Position numbers and translations under genes: made by a program | Notes under the pieces: model-generated | Seen by the model: only the letters and a program-made list of their open reading frames with translations | What the model was told of the DNA's origin: nothing | Databases searched by the model: none | Shown: positions 49,421-62,000 of the stretch, in pieces | Position numbering within the stretch: position 1 is the stretch's first letter | Layout: every line of letters begins with the position of its first letter | Origin: Bimastos eiseni | Lineage: Eukaryota; Annelida; Clitellata; Crassiclitellata; Lumbricidae | Length of the DNA stretch: 64,000 nucleotides | Reading direction: 5' to 3' | Assembly: GCA_959347315.1 (NCBI GenBank) | Contig: OY365810.1 | Span: 27,777,106-27,841,105 of the forward strand

Positions 49421-50445
49421 ATAAAACACGATCGAAGAGAAACGCTTGCACAAGAGAGACCGAGGAGTTCATGCCACAAATTCTTAAATAACTTGTTGCC
49501 GAGGGTGGCCCACCCAAGCAAATCGAATCGGGGGCTGGTCAGTGAAAGTTTCGACGTGTAGAAAAACCCAGCCGCCTTGCGTAACATAGCTACGAATACG
49601 CGACGACGAATATCTTAGTAACTGCGTTTATTTAATACGTTTCGCCTACTTTTCTGTATACATCGTTAGGAATAAGTTGCATCTCGCGGCAGAACACCGG
49701 TCAGAACTAAGGTTCGATTCATAACAAGACCTCTGACACGTGATACATGGCTACCACTAGTATCATACTATCATAGACTAGTATTGCATTGACATTGCTT
49801 CTCCATGCCATTCACCTTTTACCACGTTTGTTTATACGCTAGCTGCTATGGTGTATTTTTGATGAATATGCTAATTACATATGCCCACTGTTATTAGATA
49901 GAATTTCACAAGTCGTTTAGTTATAGATTATACCATGCGCAAGCACAAATCATACACAGTTTGAATCAGACCTACCTTTGACGTATTATAAGTCTAGTAA
50001 AAGTCGGACGTCTGTTCTTATGGGGCCTATATAGGCCCTACATAAATGATTTACTTATCTTTAAATGGCCGACAAAGTCGTTAGCGTTGACCCTTACCTT
50101 AGGCACCCCTTTTACTGACGAATCACACCTCCATCACTGACGCTCAACTCGAACTTTGTCATACATACATCTTCTGCAGATACCGATGATTTGCGGTTAC
50201 AAAAATCACGTAGGCCTATGTCCGTGGACACATTAAATGAATTATATGACAAGTGGTCAATGGTCATTAAACTGGCAAGTAGCTATCTACATCCCTAGGC
50301 TTTCAAAAATAATCAATTCATCTGTGTACATAAACGAAATTGATCTGTCTGTTCTCAGTGTACTGCACAGTCATTTGTCATTTTGTTCTCAAGTGAGACC
50401 TACCGTATCAAATTGCTGATCCTCAATATGTATTACAGACTGATC

Positions 50446-50799
50446 GAATCTAAGACAATTACACCCCCCCCCCCATGCAAATAACCCCCAGACAATAACC
50501 CCCGAATAGTATAAAGGTAAGACACGACATACATACATACAGCAATACATACTTACATACATACTTACATATATGCATGCATACATACATGCACACATAC
50601 ATACATACATGTATATACATGTATGAATGTATGTATGTATGCATGTATGTATGCATGTATGTATGTATGTATGTATGTATGTCGTGTCTTATCCTTATAC
50701 TATTCAGGGGGTTATTGTTCGAGGGTTACTTGCATCGGGGGTAATTGTCCAGGGGTAAATGTCCGGGGGTAATTGTCCAAGGTTAATTGTCCTGTTACC
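50446..50799. mobile_element. Fold-back element B with GGACAATTACCCCC arms (354 bp)
   Basis: Left arm starts GAATCTAAGACAATTACACC and runs through C-rich units and AGACACGACATACATAC. The right arm in reverse complement starts GGTAACAGGACAATTAACC and contains GGACAATTACCCCC, GGACATTTACCCCTG and the same GTCGTGTCTTATCC word. The loop is (CATA)n/(GTAT)n at about 50527-50682. Flanking 8-mers GACTGATC (50438-50445) and GACTGATG (50800-50807) match at 7 of 8. Confidence 0.75.
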
Positions 50800-51639
50800 G
50801 ACTGATGTTGTGGATATTGACATGTATGCAGCTTGGTTACGGAGCACAATCAGTTGATGCCCTGTGCAAAATTGAGGCTAGAAGTTACAATTACATCAGG
50901 CCATCACATATACAACACTTGTATAAAATTAATGATAAATCATAATATACAAGACAAATACTGATCTCTATAAATGGAAATAAAGTAGAATATTGTTAAA
51001 GAATTTACAGAGTATTGACCATCTAAAAGCATCGCCGTATTGACCCTCTCACCCACATGCAATGGATAGGCATAATAGAGTCAATAGCCATTAAGATATG
51101 CAGAAAGCCTAGGAGGCTAAAGCCAAGTCACTAAAAGGCTTGTAGGTCAAGGCAGGATTATAGCTCGAGTCACATAGCGACCTAGTTTATCCAAAGTCAC
51201 TAATATACCTAGTTTATCCCAAGTCATGCAGTAACCTGGTTTATAATGACTCACTTGGAGAAAGCGCAACTGGAAACACATAGGAGCACAGACTCTGGAA
51301 GCGTTACTCACGAAAATGCAAACACCAAGAGACGATGGACTCTGACAGAGAGAGATGCAGGAGTGGCAGAATTGAATTGTTCTAAACCAATGCTGTTTCT
51401 AACATTGTTCATCTTCATATTAAAGAAATAAAAAACTACAGAGATTGTCAGTACATGTACATAATACAATAATCACCACTGGTTTTCTAAAACAACATAT
51501 AATTCATCACTTTCCAATTTATCATTGAATCACAACATGTGACAGCTGTCACAGCACATCATCTATTACAGTGCAAAGCAGCAATGATTTCAATATGTAC
51601 ACAAATGCAAATTTCAATATTAACACAGTAGTTTCAGGA

Positions 51640-51640
<1 letters not shown>

Positions 51641-51675
<35 letters not shown>
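51641..51675. repeat. (TG)n microsatellite
   Basis: About 17 TG units. Confidence 0.95.
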
Positions 51676-51677
<2 letters not shown>

Positions 51678-52330
51678 ATGCAGTACACTAATACATAATG
51701 TGCATGTGAACATTCGAAATGCATGCATGCACAGTTTGCACAACCACATGGCCTTTTTCAAAACAGTACAAAGCACAAATTAACATTGTATAACGTAGTG
51801 TACTGGTGAATTAGTGTTAAGACATTGACATGTTGCATTAAATGTGTGAAAAAGTGTTTGTGCATGCATGTAAAGTGAATGTGTGTGTGCACATGCGTGG
51901 CTGAAGTAAACAAGACCAAAGAGGAGGTAAGACAGAGTTTCGAGGCAGCATATAGACATATCAAGATAATTGACTGTCTATATGATCAAAGCATTTCTGT
52001 GGATCTTCACATAATAGTTATTCTTTTTGCAACACTATTATACTATACACCCACTCAAAGATTTACATGAGTAGGTGTGGCATAATGGGCCAGACGGAAA
52101 ATAACAAAATGAATGAGAAAGCAATGTCTTAACATTTTTCAATCCCAGCACTTGGGTGCATCCTAACTAACCATAGCCACTACAAAATGTTCATTTGCAA
52201 TTTTTACAATTTACAATTACATAGCCAGCCTTTTAGATCAGTCTTTAGTGACTCCATTCTGCTGAAAAACATGCCAATAAAGCTACCAAAACAGATTGGC
52301 AATACTTAAAACCATAATCAGTTTGCAAGA

Positions 52331-54049
52331 TCAGAGTTGTGGATTGCTGTTGAATTTCTTAAAAACCTCTTCCCTAGGTGGAAAGAGTGGAGTTGGCAAA
52401 GGTTCATCTACAGGATAGGTGGACTTGGCAGTTGCAACATGACGTCGGTTCAGAAGCGAGCATAAGAGGGCTAATCCAGTAATGCAGCCGATGACGGTAA
52501 CGAAGGTAGTTATCATTGTCAAAACATACCACCAGTAGACGGTAAAATAAGTTGTCTCTATTTTGGGCTGAGGTGTTTTTGTTGTGACTTCAATGCACTG
52601 GTCCAACAGGATGGGAGATGCCTCTAGTTCCAAACTAGTTCGCACTTTGGCCAGATTGATGCAGATCATATAGTTGGTCTGTGAACTTAGACCATCCAAG
52701 ATGTATTCATGTTCTGTTCCTAAAACCTTGACATGCCTTAAAGTTGTGCTTTTCAGGCCAAAGACATAGTAGTAGATTAAAACTCGACCAGGTGACAAAA
52801 TTGCACTCTTGAATTTCCATACAACTGCAACAGCTGACTCGTTCAAGACTTCGCCTTTAACCTGAAGTTCGGGAGTTCGTTCTATCGACTCAGATGGCTT
52901 TACTTCAGGTTCTTGTTCACATATGAACACATCATCACTAAGAACATCCCAAGTTTCATTGACTAAATGTTTTGGTGAACCACACGAAGGAGTAACTTCA
53001 GCTGGATCCAATTCCAAGTAACGTATTATATACTCTCGTCGATCATAAGCCTCTTTTAACCACAGCATATTACAGTCACATACCAATTGATTATGAGCAA
53101 AGTTTGAAAACTCAATTGCAAGTATCTCTGGCTTGAAATCCTCAGCAATATTCTGCAGCAGGTTGTACGACAAATCGAGCCACTCAAGCATTGGCAACCC
53201 TTTGGGTAACGAATGCAACTGGTTGTGCTTGAAGCTGAGAAATGTCAAAGAAGTCAAGTCCTTAAATGTATCGACATCAACATGGAACAGAAAATTGCTA
53301 CTCAGATCAAGATCAGTGAGGTGCATTAATCCAACAAAAGCGAACCGATGTAGCGAAGTGATATGATTGTGTGCAAGAGAAAGTGCAGTCAGATGATGAA
53401 GATGCAGGAATGCACACGAATCAATGGATTCAATCTGATTTCTGTGCAAGGCTAACTTTCGAAGATTTGTGAGGTGCATGTTTTGCCAAAATCTTCCTCC
53501 AGTGTTTGTCCTGTTTGAGACAGATTTGATCATATTTCCATCCATATAAAGGAGTTCGAGATCATCCAGGAAGAGTATCTTTGGTGCTTCGAGGCTATCA
53601 ATTTGGTTTTCGCTCAGATACAAGCGCTTCAAACCATTTGGCAGAAAATCAGGCACATGAGAAAGATGGTTGTTGGTTAGATTTAGGACTTTCAGACGTT
53701 TACACAGTGCACGAATTGTACCAGGCACTTGAATTGAAGCAGTATCATGGAAGGGAGGCTTATTGTGGCATCCTGAAATTTGTTGTACATTATCAGATAT
53801 AAATAAGTGGCTTAAGTTCAGTTGTATGAAATCTTGCTCAGAGGCCCTTGTGAATGCATATATACTTTGGTGAGAACAATTGCTACCCAAGGTCAAGACA
53901 GAGTCTTTGCCCATATAAAAGCAGTCCAGTGGGCATCCTGAGAATACTTCTCTACAGAAGAAACCCAGAAGAATGTAATAAACTCCAAAAATGTTGCTAA
54001 GCTCCCAGCAAACAACGACGAAATTCAGAATGACTGCGTTGCCAGGCAT
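52331..54049 (-). CDS. LRR-FN3 type I transmembrane protein, single coding exon, 572 aa
   Basis: N-terminal hydrophobic stretch (residues about 7-32) as signal peptide; cysteine-rich LRRNT (CPLDC...C); about eight leucine-rich repeats at about 118-340 (LKVLNLTNNHLSHVP; LKRLYLSENQIDSL; LRKLALHRNQIESI; LTALSLAHNHITSL; LTDLDLSSNFLFHV; LTFLSFKHNQLHSLP; LEWLDLSYNLLQNI); LRRCT (CDCNMLWL...C...C); an FN3-like segment (about 400-490, with LDGLSSQTNYMICI); a transmembrane helix at about 505-530; a 40-residue proline-rich tail without recognised signalling motifs. Layout and uninterrupted coding exon resemble FLRT and ELFN adhesion proteins; there is no Ig domain and no TIR domain. A splice acceptor (GTTACAG) sits about 20 bases upstream, so the 5' leader is probably spliced. 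Likely a neuronal or developmental adhesion receptor (inference). Confidence 0.85.
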   Translation of the reverse strand: MPGNAVILNFVVVCWELSNIFGVYYILLGFFCREVFSGCPLDCFYMGKDSVLTLGSNCSHQSIYAFTRASEQDFIQLNLSHLFISDNVQQISGCHNKPPFHDTASIQVPGTIRALCKRLKVLNLTNNHLSHVPDFLPNGLKRLYLSENQIDSLEAPKILFLDDLELLYMDGNMIKSVSNRTNTGGRFWQNMHLTNLRKLALHRNQIESIDSCAFLHLHHLTALSLAHNHITSLHRFAFVGLMHLTDLDLSSNFLFHVDVDTFKDLTSLTFLSFKHNQLHSLPKGLPMLEWLDLSYNLLQNIAEDFKPEILAIEFSNFAHNQLVCDCNMLWLKEAYDRREYIIRYLELDPAEVTPSCGSPKHLVNETWDVLSDDVFICEQEPEVKPSESIERTPELQVKGEVLNESAVAVVWKFKSAILSPGRVLIYYYVFGLKSTTLRHVKVLGTEHEYILDGLSSQTNYMICINLAKVRTSLELEASPILLDQCIEVTTKTPQPKIETTYFTVYWWYVLTMITTFVTVIGCITGLALLCSLLNRRHVATAKSTYPVDEPLPTPLFPPREEVFKKFNSNPQL

Positions 54050-55448
54050 GCCAGTTGATTATGTAATTCTGTAACAAAGCAAACAACAATACAAAATACT
54101 GGTAACGCTTTTATATGTAAATGTTTACAAATCAAAGACTTGTCATCTAATCTGCTGGACATGTAATTACAAACAGTTTTTCTAGTGACATGAGGAAAGA
54201 CATCTAGACAAAATATCAGTGACTGGTCAGTGGTCAATGTAGTCATAACATGTCACCTAACCCCTAGAGCTCCTGATGTGCAAATATTTAACGGCTCCAT
54301 TTGACACAAGAGACGATCGTAATTTTTAATAATGGTGCTGCAAAGAAGAGACGTTTCTCTGTGTGTGGTGGTAAAATATATGCATTGCTATGTTTATAAA
54401 ATAGAAAATATACAATTACTGTTACCAACTGTTTATGGATATCACTCAACAACTCAACATGGATAACAAATGCAGACAGTATTCACCTTATATTCAAGCA
54501 ACTCCTAGCAAAACATCAGACAGCACAGTTTGCCTGCATGGAGGAAGCTCTAAGTGGTTCCAAACAAATCTGGCAAATAATAACAGTAATAATAATTTTC
54601 GCTTAATCTGACAATCGAACATGGTTCCTCAGCTCTGGATGCCAGTGTGTTATTCATTACTCTATGCCTCCCCACAGATCTTCACGTGGTAACAATTAGT
54701 TTGGCAACAATTCTATTTTCACAGAATCTAAATAATTCTAATTCAGGTTTATAGTTATCATAAATGCTTCTTTGTACTACAGTATAAATTAAATATATGA
54801 ATAAATATATTTGTACTAATACGTTATTTTTTACATATGGTCGACACCATCATCATCAAGCACATCAGACACATTGGCTTTACATTATTAAAAGCTTCAA
54901 GTGGGCATTTTATTATTGTGATCTTCGGATATAATTTATGACACCGTTGAAGATAGTTCAAGGTAAATTAATCTCTGCTTTACACCAAGCATTTCTATTG
55001 TAATTCCCAACTTATAATAAACTTACTACAAGGGAATAAAAGCCATATGCGAAACATCAACATTACATTTATTTACATTAGTATGCAGCTCTGCCATTTC
55101 TGAAGGATTGAACACGAGATAAATAATAATTATGACAAAGACAGATTTGCAACACAGTGAAAATAACACAACAGCATCAACAAAATAATTCTACAAGACT
55201 ATACCTGTACTGTAAACCATTGTTTGAATTAATCGCTTAAAAGCAATTTAAATTACTCCTAAAAGCAAAAACTCACAACTATACCATAGATCACATAAAT
55301 ACTAGAACGCCAAAGTGTGTAACAGGTTCTTTGAGCTTGCGAAAACATTTTTAGAGACAATGAGAACTATTCTGCCAAAATTAATTTCTGCTGCTGAGAT
55401 GGAACGCTGTAATTTTATAACTGTTGTGTTGCCTCGAGTCAGTAATTA

Positions 55449-55485
55449 ATTACGATACGATTACTTACCGTAATCGTATCGTAAT
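55449..55485. repeat. Perfect 16-bp inverted repeat with 5-base loop
   Basis: ATTACGATACGATTAC and GTAATCGTATCGTAAT are exact reverse complements separated by TTACC. Confidence 0.95.
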
Positions 55486-55726
55486 CTCCAATTTCTAGTG
55501 ACGACGCATAGTTGAACGAAATAAGACTCACAATAATGATAAAAGGCCTTGTCATGTTCATGCAACTTCAAAATCAACTCACAAGCCTCGATTTGTGCCA
55601 ATAGAGTTTATGACGGACCACCTGCATCACACTGTTAGTCTGTTGGATACTTTGGTTGATTGAATGTTGCTGAGCAAACAAATTATTAGAACAACCCTAG
55701 TCCTCCTTTTGCCTGAATGCATGTTT

Positions 55727-55862
55727 GATCGTAAGGAGCTGCCATGCAGTGTTATGTGGAAGGTGGCTCTATAAGATTCATTAAATATGGCACGTTTTTA
55801 GACAAAAGTGCAATATCGGGGTACGTATGTATATCAGACGTTGTGAGAGTCGGTAAGGACCA
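55727..55862 (+). repeat. Direct repeat, copy 1 (about 136 bp)
   Basis: Starts GATCGTAAGGAGCTGCCATG, ends GTCGGTAAGGACCA; about 90 percent like the copy exactly 480 bases downstream by my reading. It lies upstream of the first CCDC40 coding exon. Confidence 0.85.
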
Positions 55863-56080
55863 ATGCATGTGACTGCCTTTGAAACACGTACTATGTCTAT
55901 GTAAACGGTTTTTCAAGAATTTGAATTTCACATAATAATATGATAATACGACACTGGTATGAAATAACCTTACTTACAAAATAGTTGCGCCAGAAAATTA
56001 AAACAACTGACCTATTTCTAGTAACTTAGCAACCCAAACTGTGACCTATCTAGCTTCGTTGCTGTGAACTTGCTGTGAAA

Positions 56081-59000
56081 ATGGCGGATCGAAGTGACGG
56101 GTAAAGCGTCTGCAAGATAATTATGTATTCTAAAGATATTTATTTTCAGTTGCTTGCAGTTAGGCTAAGTAGTGATAGATTAAACTGTATGGCAATCGTT
56201 TCGTGTGATCGTAAGGAGCTGCCATGTAGTGTTCTGTGGGAGGTGGCTCTATAAGGCTCATTAAAACATGGCACGTTTTTAGACGAAAGTGCAATATCGG
56301 GTTGCGTATGTATATCAGGGGTTGTGAGGGTCGGTAAGGACCAGGTTAAGCGTCGTGAGGGTCGATTAGGGCCAGGTTTGGGGGTTGTGTCGTCATTCGA
56401 AAGCAAGTTACCAGTCGCCGCAGCATGCTAAAAGATGTCGTATGACGTCCGGAAACATATGTACCCTGATGCTGCAAATTTTCCATTTTTATATAGCGAC
56501 CTTGGCCTTTCTCATTTTTCGGTAAATTGATCGGTTTAAATCTTTCTCCACTGCTGCTGGACTGAATCTTTGTCTCGCCATGTAATCGTAATCACGATCT
56601 CCAAACTTATATGATGCCTTATGCCTTTCAAAAGCCAAGTGCAGGTCACCAGCTTATTCATGAGCGCTGTATTTCTAGGTCCCCATATATAGACCATACA
56701 TGTCAGTTAGCCATAGTTTTACATATGTGCATGAATTATTGCTGGTAATTACGAAGTAGCATGAGCCTATGGTCCTTCTAGTACCTTTTGTACATTTGAA
56801 TTTCAGAATATATATATATATATATATATATATATCTTGCTTGCCGGCTTTATGCTGAATTTTAGGAATATTTAGTTCATATTATTATTAACATTTACAA
56901 AGTGAACTATTAAAGTAAAGATCCCATGCCTCTAGTGTGTAGCGGTGTTGCTCAATTCAATCTCTTCAACCTTGAGTTGGGAATGGACATATCCAAATTT
57001 CTTGGTCATGGGGCCAGTGCATCACTGGATTTTTCATTTGCTTCCCATCATCCTGTGCCAGTACCAAATTTTATTGTTTGGTTACAGAGATATTTGTTTA
57101 TAAACATTTACCCAATATCATTATATGGAAGCCACTCATCTGCTATGATCTTCAACCCTTTAAGGAACACTGTGTACTAAAATGTATGGGAAACCAATGC
57201 AGCTGGTTGCTCGTGAAGTAAGACTCGGTTTTTCATCGAGTTGCATTAGCAGCCCTGGACTAAGTGTTTATCAGTGCTTGTCCTTTGTTCACAAGAATAA
57301 TGCATTAATTTGTATGTTTAGCTACAGTTGCACTTGTAAGAATAGTTTTATTAATTGTGTATGCTTGTCAAGTAATTTTCTGCTTTTCATTGTTATTGTC
57401 ATTACTTTATCTTCTTTTCTTGTCAACCAATGTCTTCCCACGTAGGGTGTGCAGGGCATTTTGTTTCCACTTCCTCATATTTACAGGTCATTTTAACCAT
57501 TATGAAGTTACATGTACAACATGTGAATAACCTTATATGATACTAGCTGGGGTACCCAGCGTTCGCCCAGGTGAAGAAGATTATGGAAGCACATTGATTA
57601 AGGACGAAGTTGTGGGGAGGCATTCCTGTTCTTGCAGCATCTCCAGCCTGTCGTTCCTGACTGGCCCAAGTGGACTCAGCAGCAATCCCTCCTCCTCCTT
57701 TTTCCAAACTTTCTTCCCTTCCTCTACTTCTCACCCTATCCTAACCGCTTCCTCCTCCCACCCCATCCTCCTTTTCACACTCCTTGCCCTCTTCTCATCA
57801 TCACCCTTGTCATCTCACCTACTCCCTAATCGTTCTTTACGACTTCCTCCTCTTCCTTCTCCTCCTCCTCCTCCTCTTCCTCTTCCTCCTCAACAATCCA
57901 CCAACCCCTCTACTGAGTGTCCGTGGTGTAAATGGAGAGACAGACACACACACAGAATGTAGATATACATGTAAATAAATAGTATTTATAGTACAGACCA
58001 ATTGTGCAAGCTTGATTTTGCCGTAGCTTGCTCAGATGGACCATTTCTTCGAAAGTCTTTGCAATGTGATGTAATGTAAATCCACGAAAATTTATCAGCG
58101 CCCATAAAAGCCACGTCAGGGAGACCAGCTTAATCACCCGCGCTATACCAAATACAGTCCACAATAGCCAATCCTCTCGTTTCTTTCTGGTGCCAGGTCG
58201 AATCAGGGGAGTGAAGCTCTGATGAGGCAGTTCTGCTGTTGCGGGCACAGTGTGAGATTAGGGTACTCCATTGTTCACGAATAATTATACGCCCATACAA
58301 AACAGACACACAGGCTACTCTATACACCTATACAAAGCAGAGAGATAGGTAGACAAACAGACAGCTGGTGATGGCAGGTAAACGCTGGTCAGCTACATGT
58401 ATGAAGAAAACTTTGCTTTTATGGGCATGTGAGGCTTTTGCCCCGGGAGACGTGGAAGACAGCATGAACGGGATTCCGGAACCCGTGCAGTTCATGTATC
58501 AAGTGTTCCCCGAACCAACAATGTAAGTTTGGAATGAATTGCTCTAAAACTGTGCAAATGCATCGACTGCCAAAGACACACAGACAGACAGACAGAAAGC
58601 TTGTCTTATATATAGGATATGAGTGGAAGATGTCATAATATTATTTTCTTGCTTTCAGTGATGACAAAAAAGAGAATGTCAATCCAGAGGTCTGTTTCGA
58701 CTCATCTAGTGATCTCTTTTCATGGTTATCTAGCTTTCTCTCTCTCATTCAATAGTCATCAATCTCATATCGAAAATCAAATAATAAGATATTGGATAAT
58801 TAATAACTATTGTAATAACTATATGTAAAAGTGCTGTGCATGTAGTCTTTAATGACATGTTGAACTGGCAACAAAAACTGTGATCGAGTTGATGAAATTC
58901 ATCAACAGTGCACAGCTCAGCATGGGGAATTAATTTCCTTTTTAAGTGTGCTAAAAACTAAGTTGGGTGCATAGATATTGTTGGCGTTAATAAAAATTGT

Positions 59001-62000
59001 TGTGTATTTTGAAAAAAAATTGCCTGCAATAATAGAAATTTGATTAAAACTGTGCGTTTCTATTATATCTAAATCTGCCCGGATTGTTGTAGATCAATTA
59101 TGAAGAAGGGGTCGATGAACCAGCAGAAGATATCGGAGACGACCAAGAAAACGATCTTTTTGGTGTTAGTGTGGAAGGTAACAATAGAGATGAAGAAGAG
59201 GCAGGTATGTCAGAGAACATAGCGATGAAAATGGTAGTGTTTGGGAGTTGTCACTGCTTATAGTTTTACATATGGTGTAATGATGATGGTATGGTTTTAG
59301 ATTTAACAACCGTGTACTGTAACTTGATACCTTATTTTTGTGCAAATGATTTTGAAAGCCATATTTACTTCGAGTTCAGATAAACAATTTTTCACCCATT
59401 CTTAAGTCTCTCAGATGTGTTTTGACAATGTACTGTATCTCTTAATAATTGATGCTTCAGTTTTGTGTTTACAAATCAAGTGTCATGTTTATATTCGAAT
59501 AACTAGTGAGCATGCTTCTTTCATGTATGACCTATGAACTGATCATGGCATTCGTGTTACACATGCCATGATACATGATGCCATGATACCATACAAACTT
59601 CACCTGCATATCTGTAACTGTAGCATGTCTTAATTTCACCTTGGATTGTTTCTTACTTTTTTAGTGCAGTATAATGGAAGTAGTGTATATAATAAGCAAT
59701 TCAGACAGAAGCAATTAATTGGCAATTATCCAAAAAAATTATGTAGTGGTGAAATATCCCTCTGAAATCAGTGAGAAATGGTTCATGGCTAAGCAAATCT
59801 CGCTGTAAATACCTCAGACATATATATGTTTCAGGCAATGTGTGAAAAATCTATGGATTCTGTAAAATGCCTAGGCAATTTGTAAAACCCTAACTCTGCA
59901 CTAACCCTAACCTTGTACTAACTCAAACCCTAACCCTAACCCTAACTCTAGTCCTAACTGTAAATGGGTGATTTTACATATTGCCTAAAATCTAAGAAAT
60001 CAGGCATTTTGCATAATCCCTGTTTCGTACAATACCTGTAACATATACATTATTCGCAAAAGAACATACACATTTGAAAAATTCATCGTATTGAAATTGT
60101 TTTGTTGAGAGACTCTGAACATCCATGCTATCTGTTAGTTGTGGATGGGTTCAATGTGTATGTGTGGGCCCACCTCCAGTGACTCCTCTGGATTCCTATA
60201 CATTGTTTTGGTAAATGATAAAGCTCCAGTTCTTTATAACATTTAGCATCATGCATTTTAACATTGAGAGCATCCCTTGGTTAGTGTGTTCTCGAATGTG
60301 CGCTATATAAATGTTCAATTACAATTACACGTACGTAGATGCTTGCGTGAGCTACTTAAATGGCACTAACATGATGATTCCCAGAAACATTCAAAGGAAT
60401 GTGTGCTCTACATACAAATATAAATGCTGTCAGTGGTTGCTTGTACATCTACTTGGAAATAATTTCTTGTTGCAGAGGAAGAAAAGACCAGCTCATACAA
60501 ATTCCCTCTTGCTGGAGACACTGAGCTTTTAAACATTGACCCACAGGCGGCCATCGATCTCGGCGGGGTGAGTGACGACGCTGCCATGTATCCAAGGGCA
60601 GATACAGGAGAAGCCCCTAATGTCTATTCGACTGAGGATGTGGTTGCCAAGGGTCTTTCCATCTTCGAGGCTGAAGTGGATGAAATCAGTCCTGCAAGTC
60701 GTCCAGATGAGGAGGCGGACTTCGATGAATATCCGGCTGTGGATGAGGTGGACGATGAGTTGCTGGAATACGATGACAGGGATGATGACCTGACCGTGGG
60801 CCGTGGTCTGGAAGAAGAGGATCAGAACATCACGGAGCTTGTGGTACTCGATCCAGACCACCCTATGATGGCAGGGTATCAGATCAAACTGAAGGAATTC
60901 TACGAAAAGGAGCTGGAGAAGATCACCCTTCAGTTGCGCGAGGTGACGCACGACTCAAAGAAGAAGGAGCAAGAACGAGAGAACGTAGGTGTTCAGCTCT
61001 ATGGTGTTCAGCAGGACCTCGCTCGCAATCAAATGCAGCTGGAGCAGCTGCGAGATAATTTTGAGACGGCAAAACACGGCCGTGAGCTGACAGAACAGGA
61101 ATTGGGAGACGTGAGGAAGTTCTATCGTGAAAAGCAGACGCAGGCGAATGTCGAACGGAAGCACAACGCTGATCTCCAGGCGGAAGTGGAGAATATTAAC
61201 ATGCGCATCTTCTACATGGAGAATGTAAAAGACAACGTTCGGGGCGACATTGCGGTCATGAAGAGGGCTGCAGAGAAGGCAGAAGCAGATGTACTGAGGG
61301 CCGAGGAAAATAAACGGATTCAGGTACAGAACAGAAAGAACAAGATATTATAATCTCTTCAATCAGAAGTCATATGTTATAAGCAGGATTTAAGTTGCTA
61401 TTTACCTCTAAATGTACATAGCCACTAAAGCCATAATATGTAGATCAGGTTACTCACCAGTGATATATCAAATCTGGTGCTCGGCGCTTGGCTTTGAGTG
61501 GCACTTTAGATGTTTGGAGATTACGATTACGAAATTGTTGGTGATTTTGGGTCGTGTGCAAGAGCAGAACTAGAATAGGAGCATGAAAAATGTGATGTTT
61601 AGTATTGAGTTAAATGATGCAGTAGATTGAACAATTTGAAAACCGTTTATTTCCATATTTTTATCTGTTTGGACTATAAGCTGTTTTTCATTACATTTTA
61701 GCAGAAAAAAGTGAAATGCTGCAGTAGATTGAATGGTTTTGTCTTAAAGACATTTACTGTATTGAGAACGTTTTTGATATAAGGAGTTCTCACAGTTAGC
61801 TTGCCATTTACATGTGCATTGACATTCATGAACGTGCAGCATTAGGTTACCGCTTAGTGAAAGATGTTACTCCAGTCATTTAGTAAGATCCTATTACTGA
61901 TTATATTACTGCAGGATCTCTTTGTTGATCGACTGAGTGAAAAAGTTGCGAAGCTGCAGGAAGAAATCGGAATGTGTGCTGCACAGCTTACGGCACAGAT

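Larger units (their letters stand above)
46573..52330. other. Intergenic between ACSF3 and the LRR gene
   Basis: Contains the ACSF3 promoter side, an (AAT)n run at 46761-46790, LINE and SINE remnants, fold-back element B and a (TG)n run, listed separately where clear. A minus-strand open frame of 77 codons at 47416-47649 has protein-like composition and an acceptor-like TGGTAG just upstream, but no domain I recognise. Confidence 0.5.
54069..56080. other. Intergenic between divergent LRR and CCDC40 genes
   Basis: Probable promoter region of both genes. No CpG-rich core or TATA position stands out. It carries a perfect 16-bp palindrome and the first copy of a 135-bp direct repeat, listed separately. 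Confidence 0.5.

Noticed and set aside
49660..49730. tRNA gene suggested by GGTTCGATTC
   Set aside because: No acceptor stem, D-arm or A box in register.
57537..57978. Proline/serine/leucine-rich ORFs
   Set aside because: Products of the polypyrimidine tract in a dispersed repeat; no conserved domain.
58462..58530. ATG-containing stretch ending AACAATG|TAAGTT as a CCDC40 5' exon
   Set aside because: It belongs to a dispersed repeat, and the ATGGCGGAT exon at 56081 gives a better start and the correct phase.
59888..59958. A true chromosome end or telomere addition
   Set aside because: The CCCTAA units are few, degenerate and flanked on both sides by gene sequence of CCDC40.
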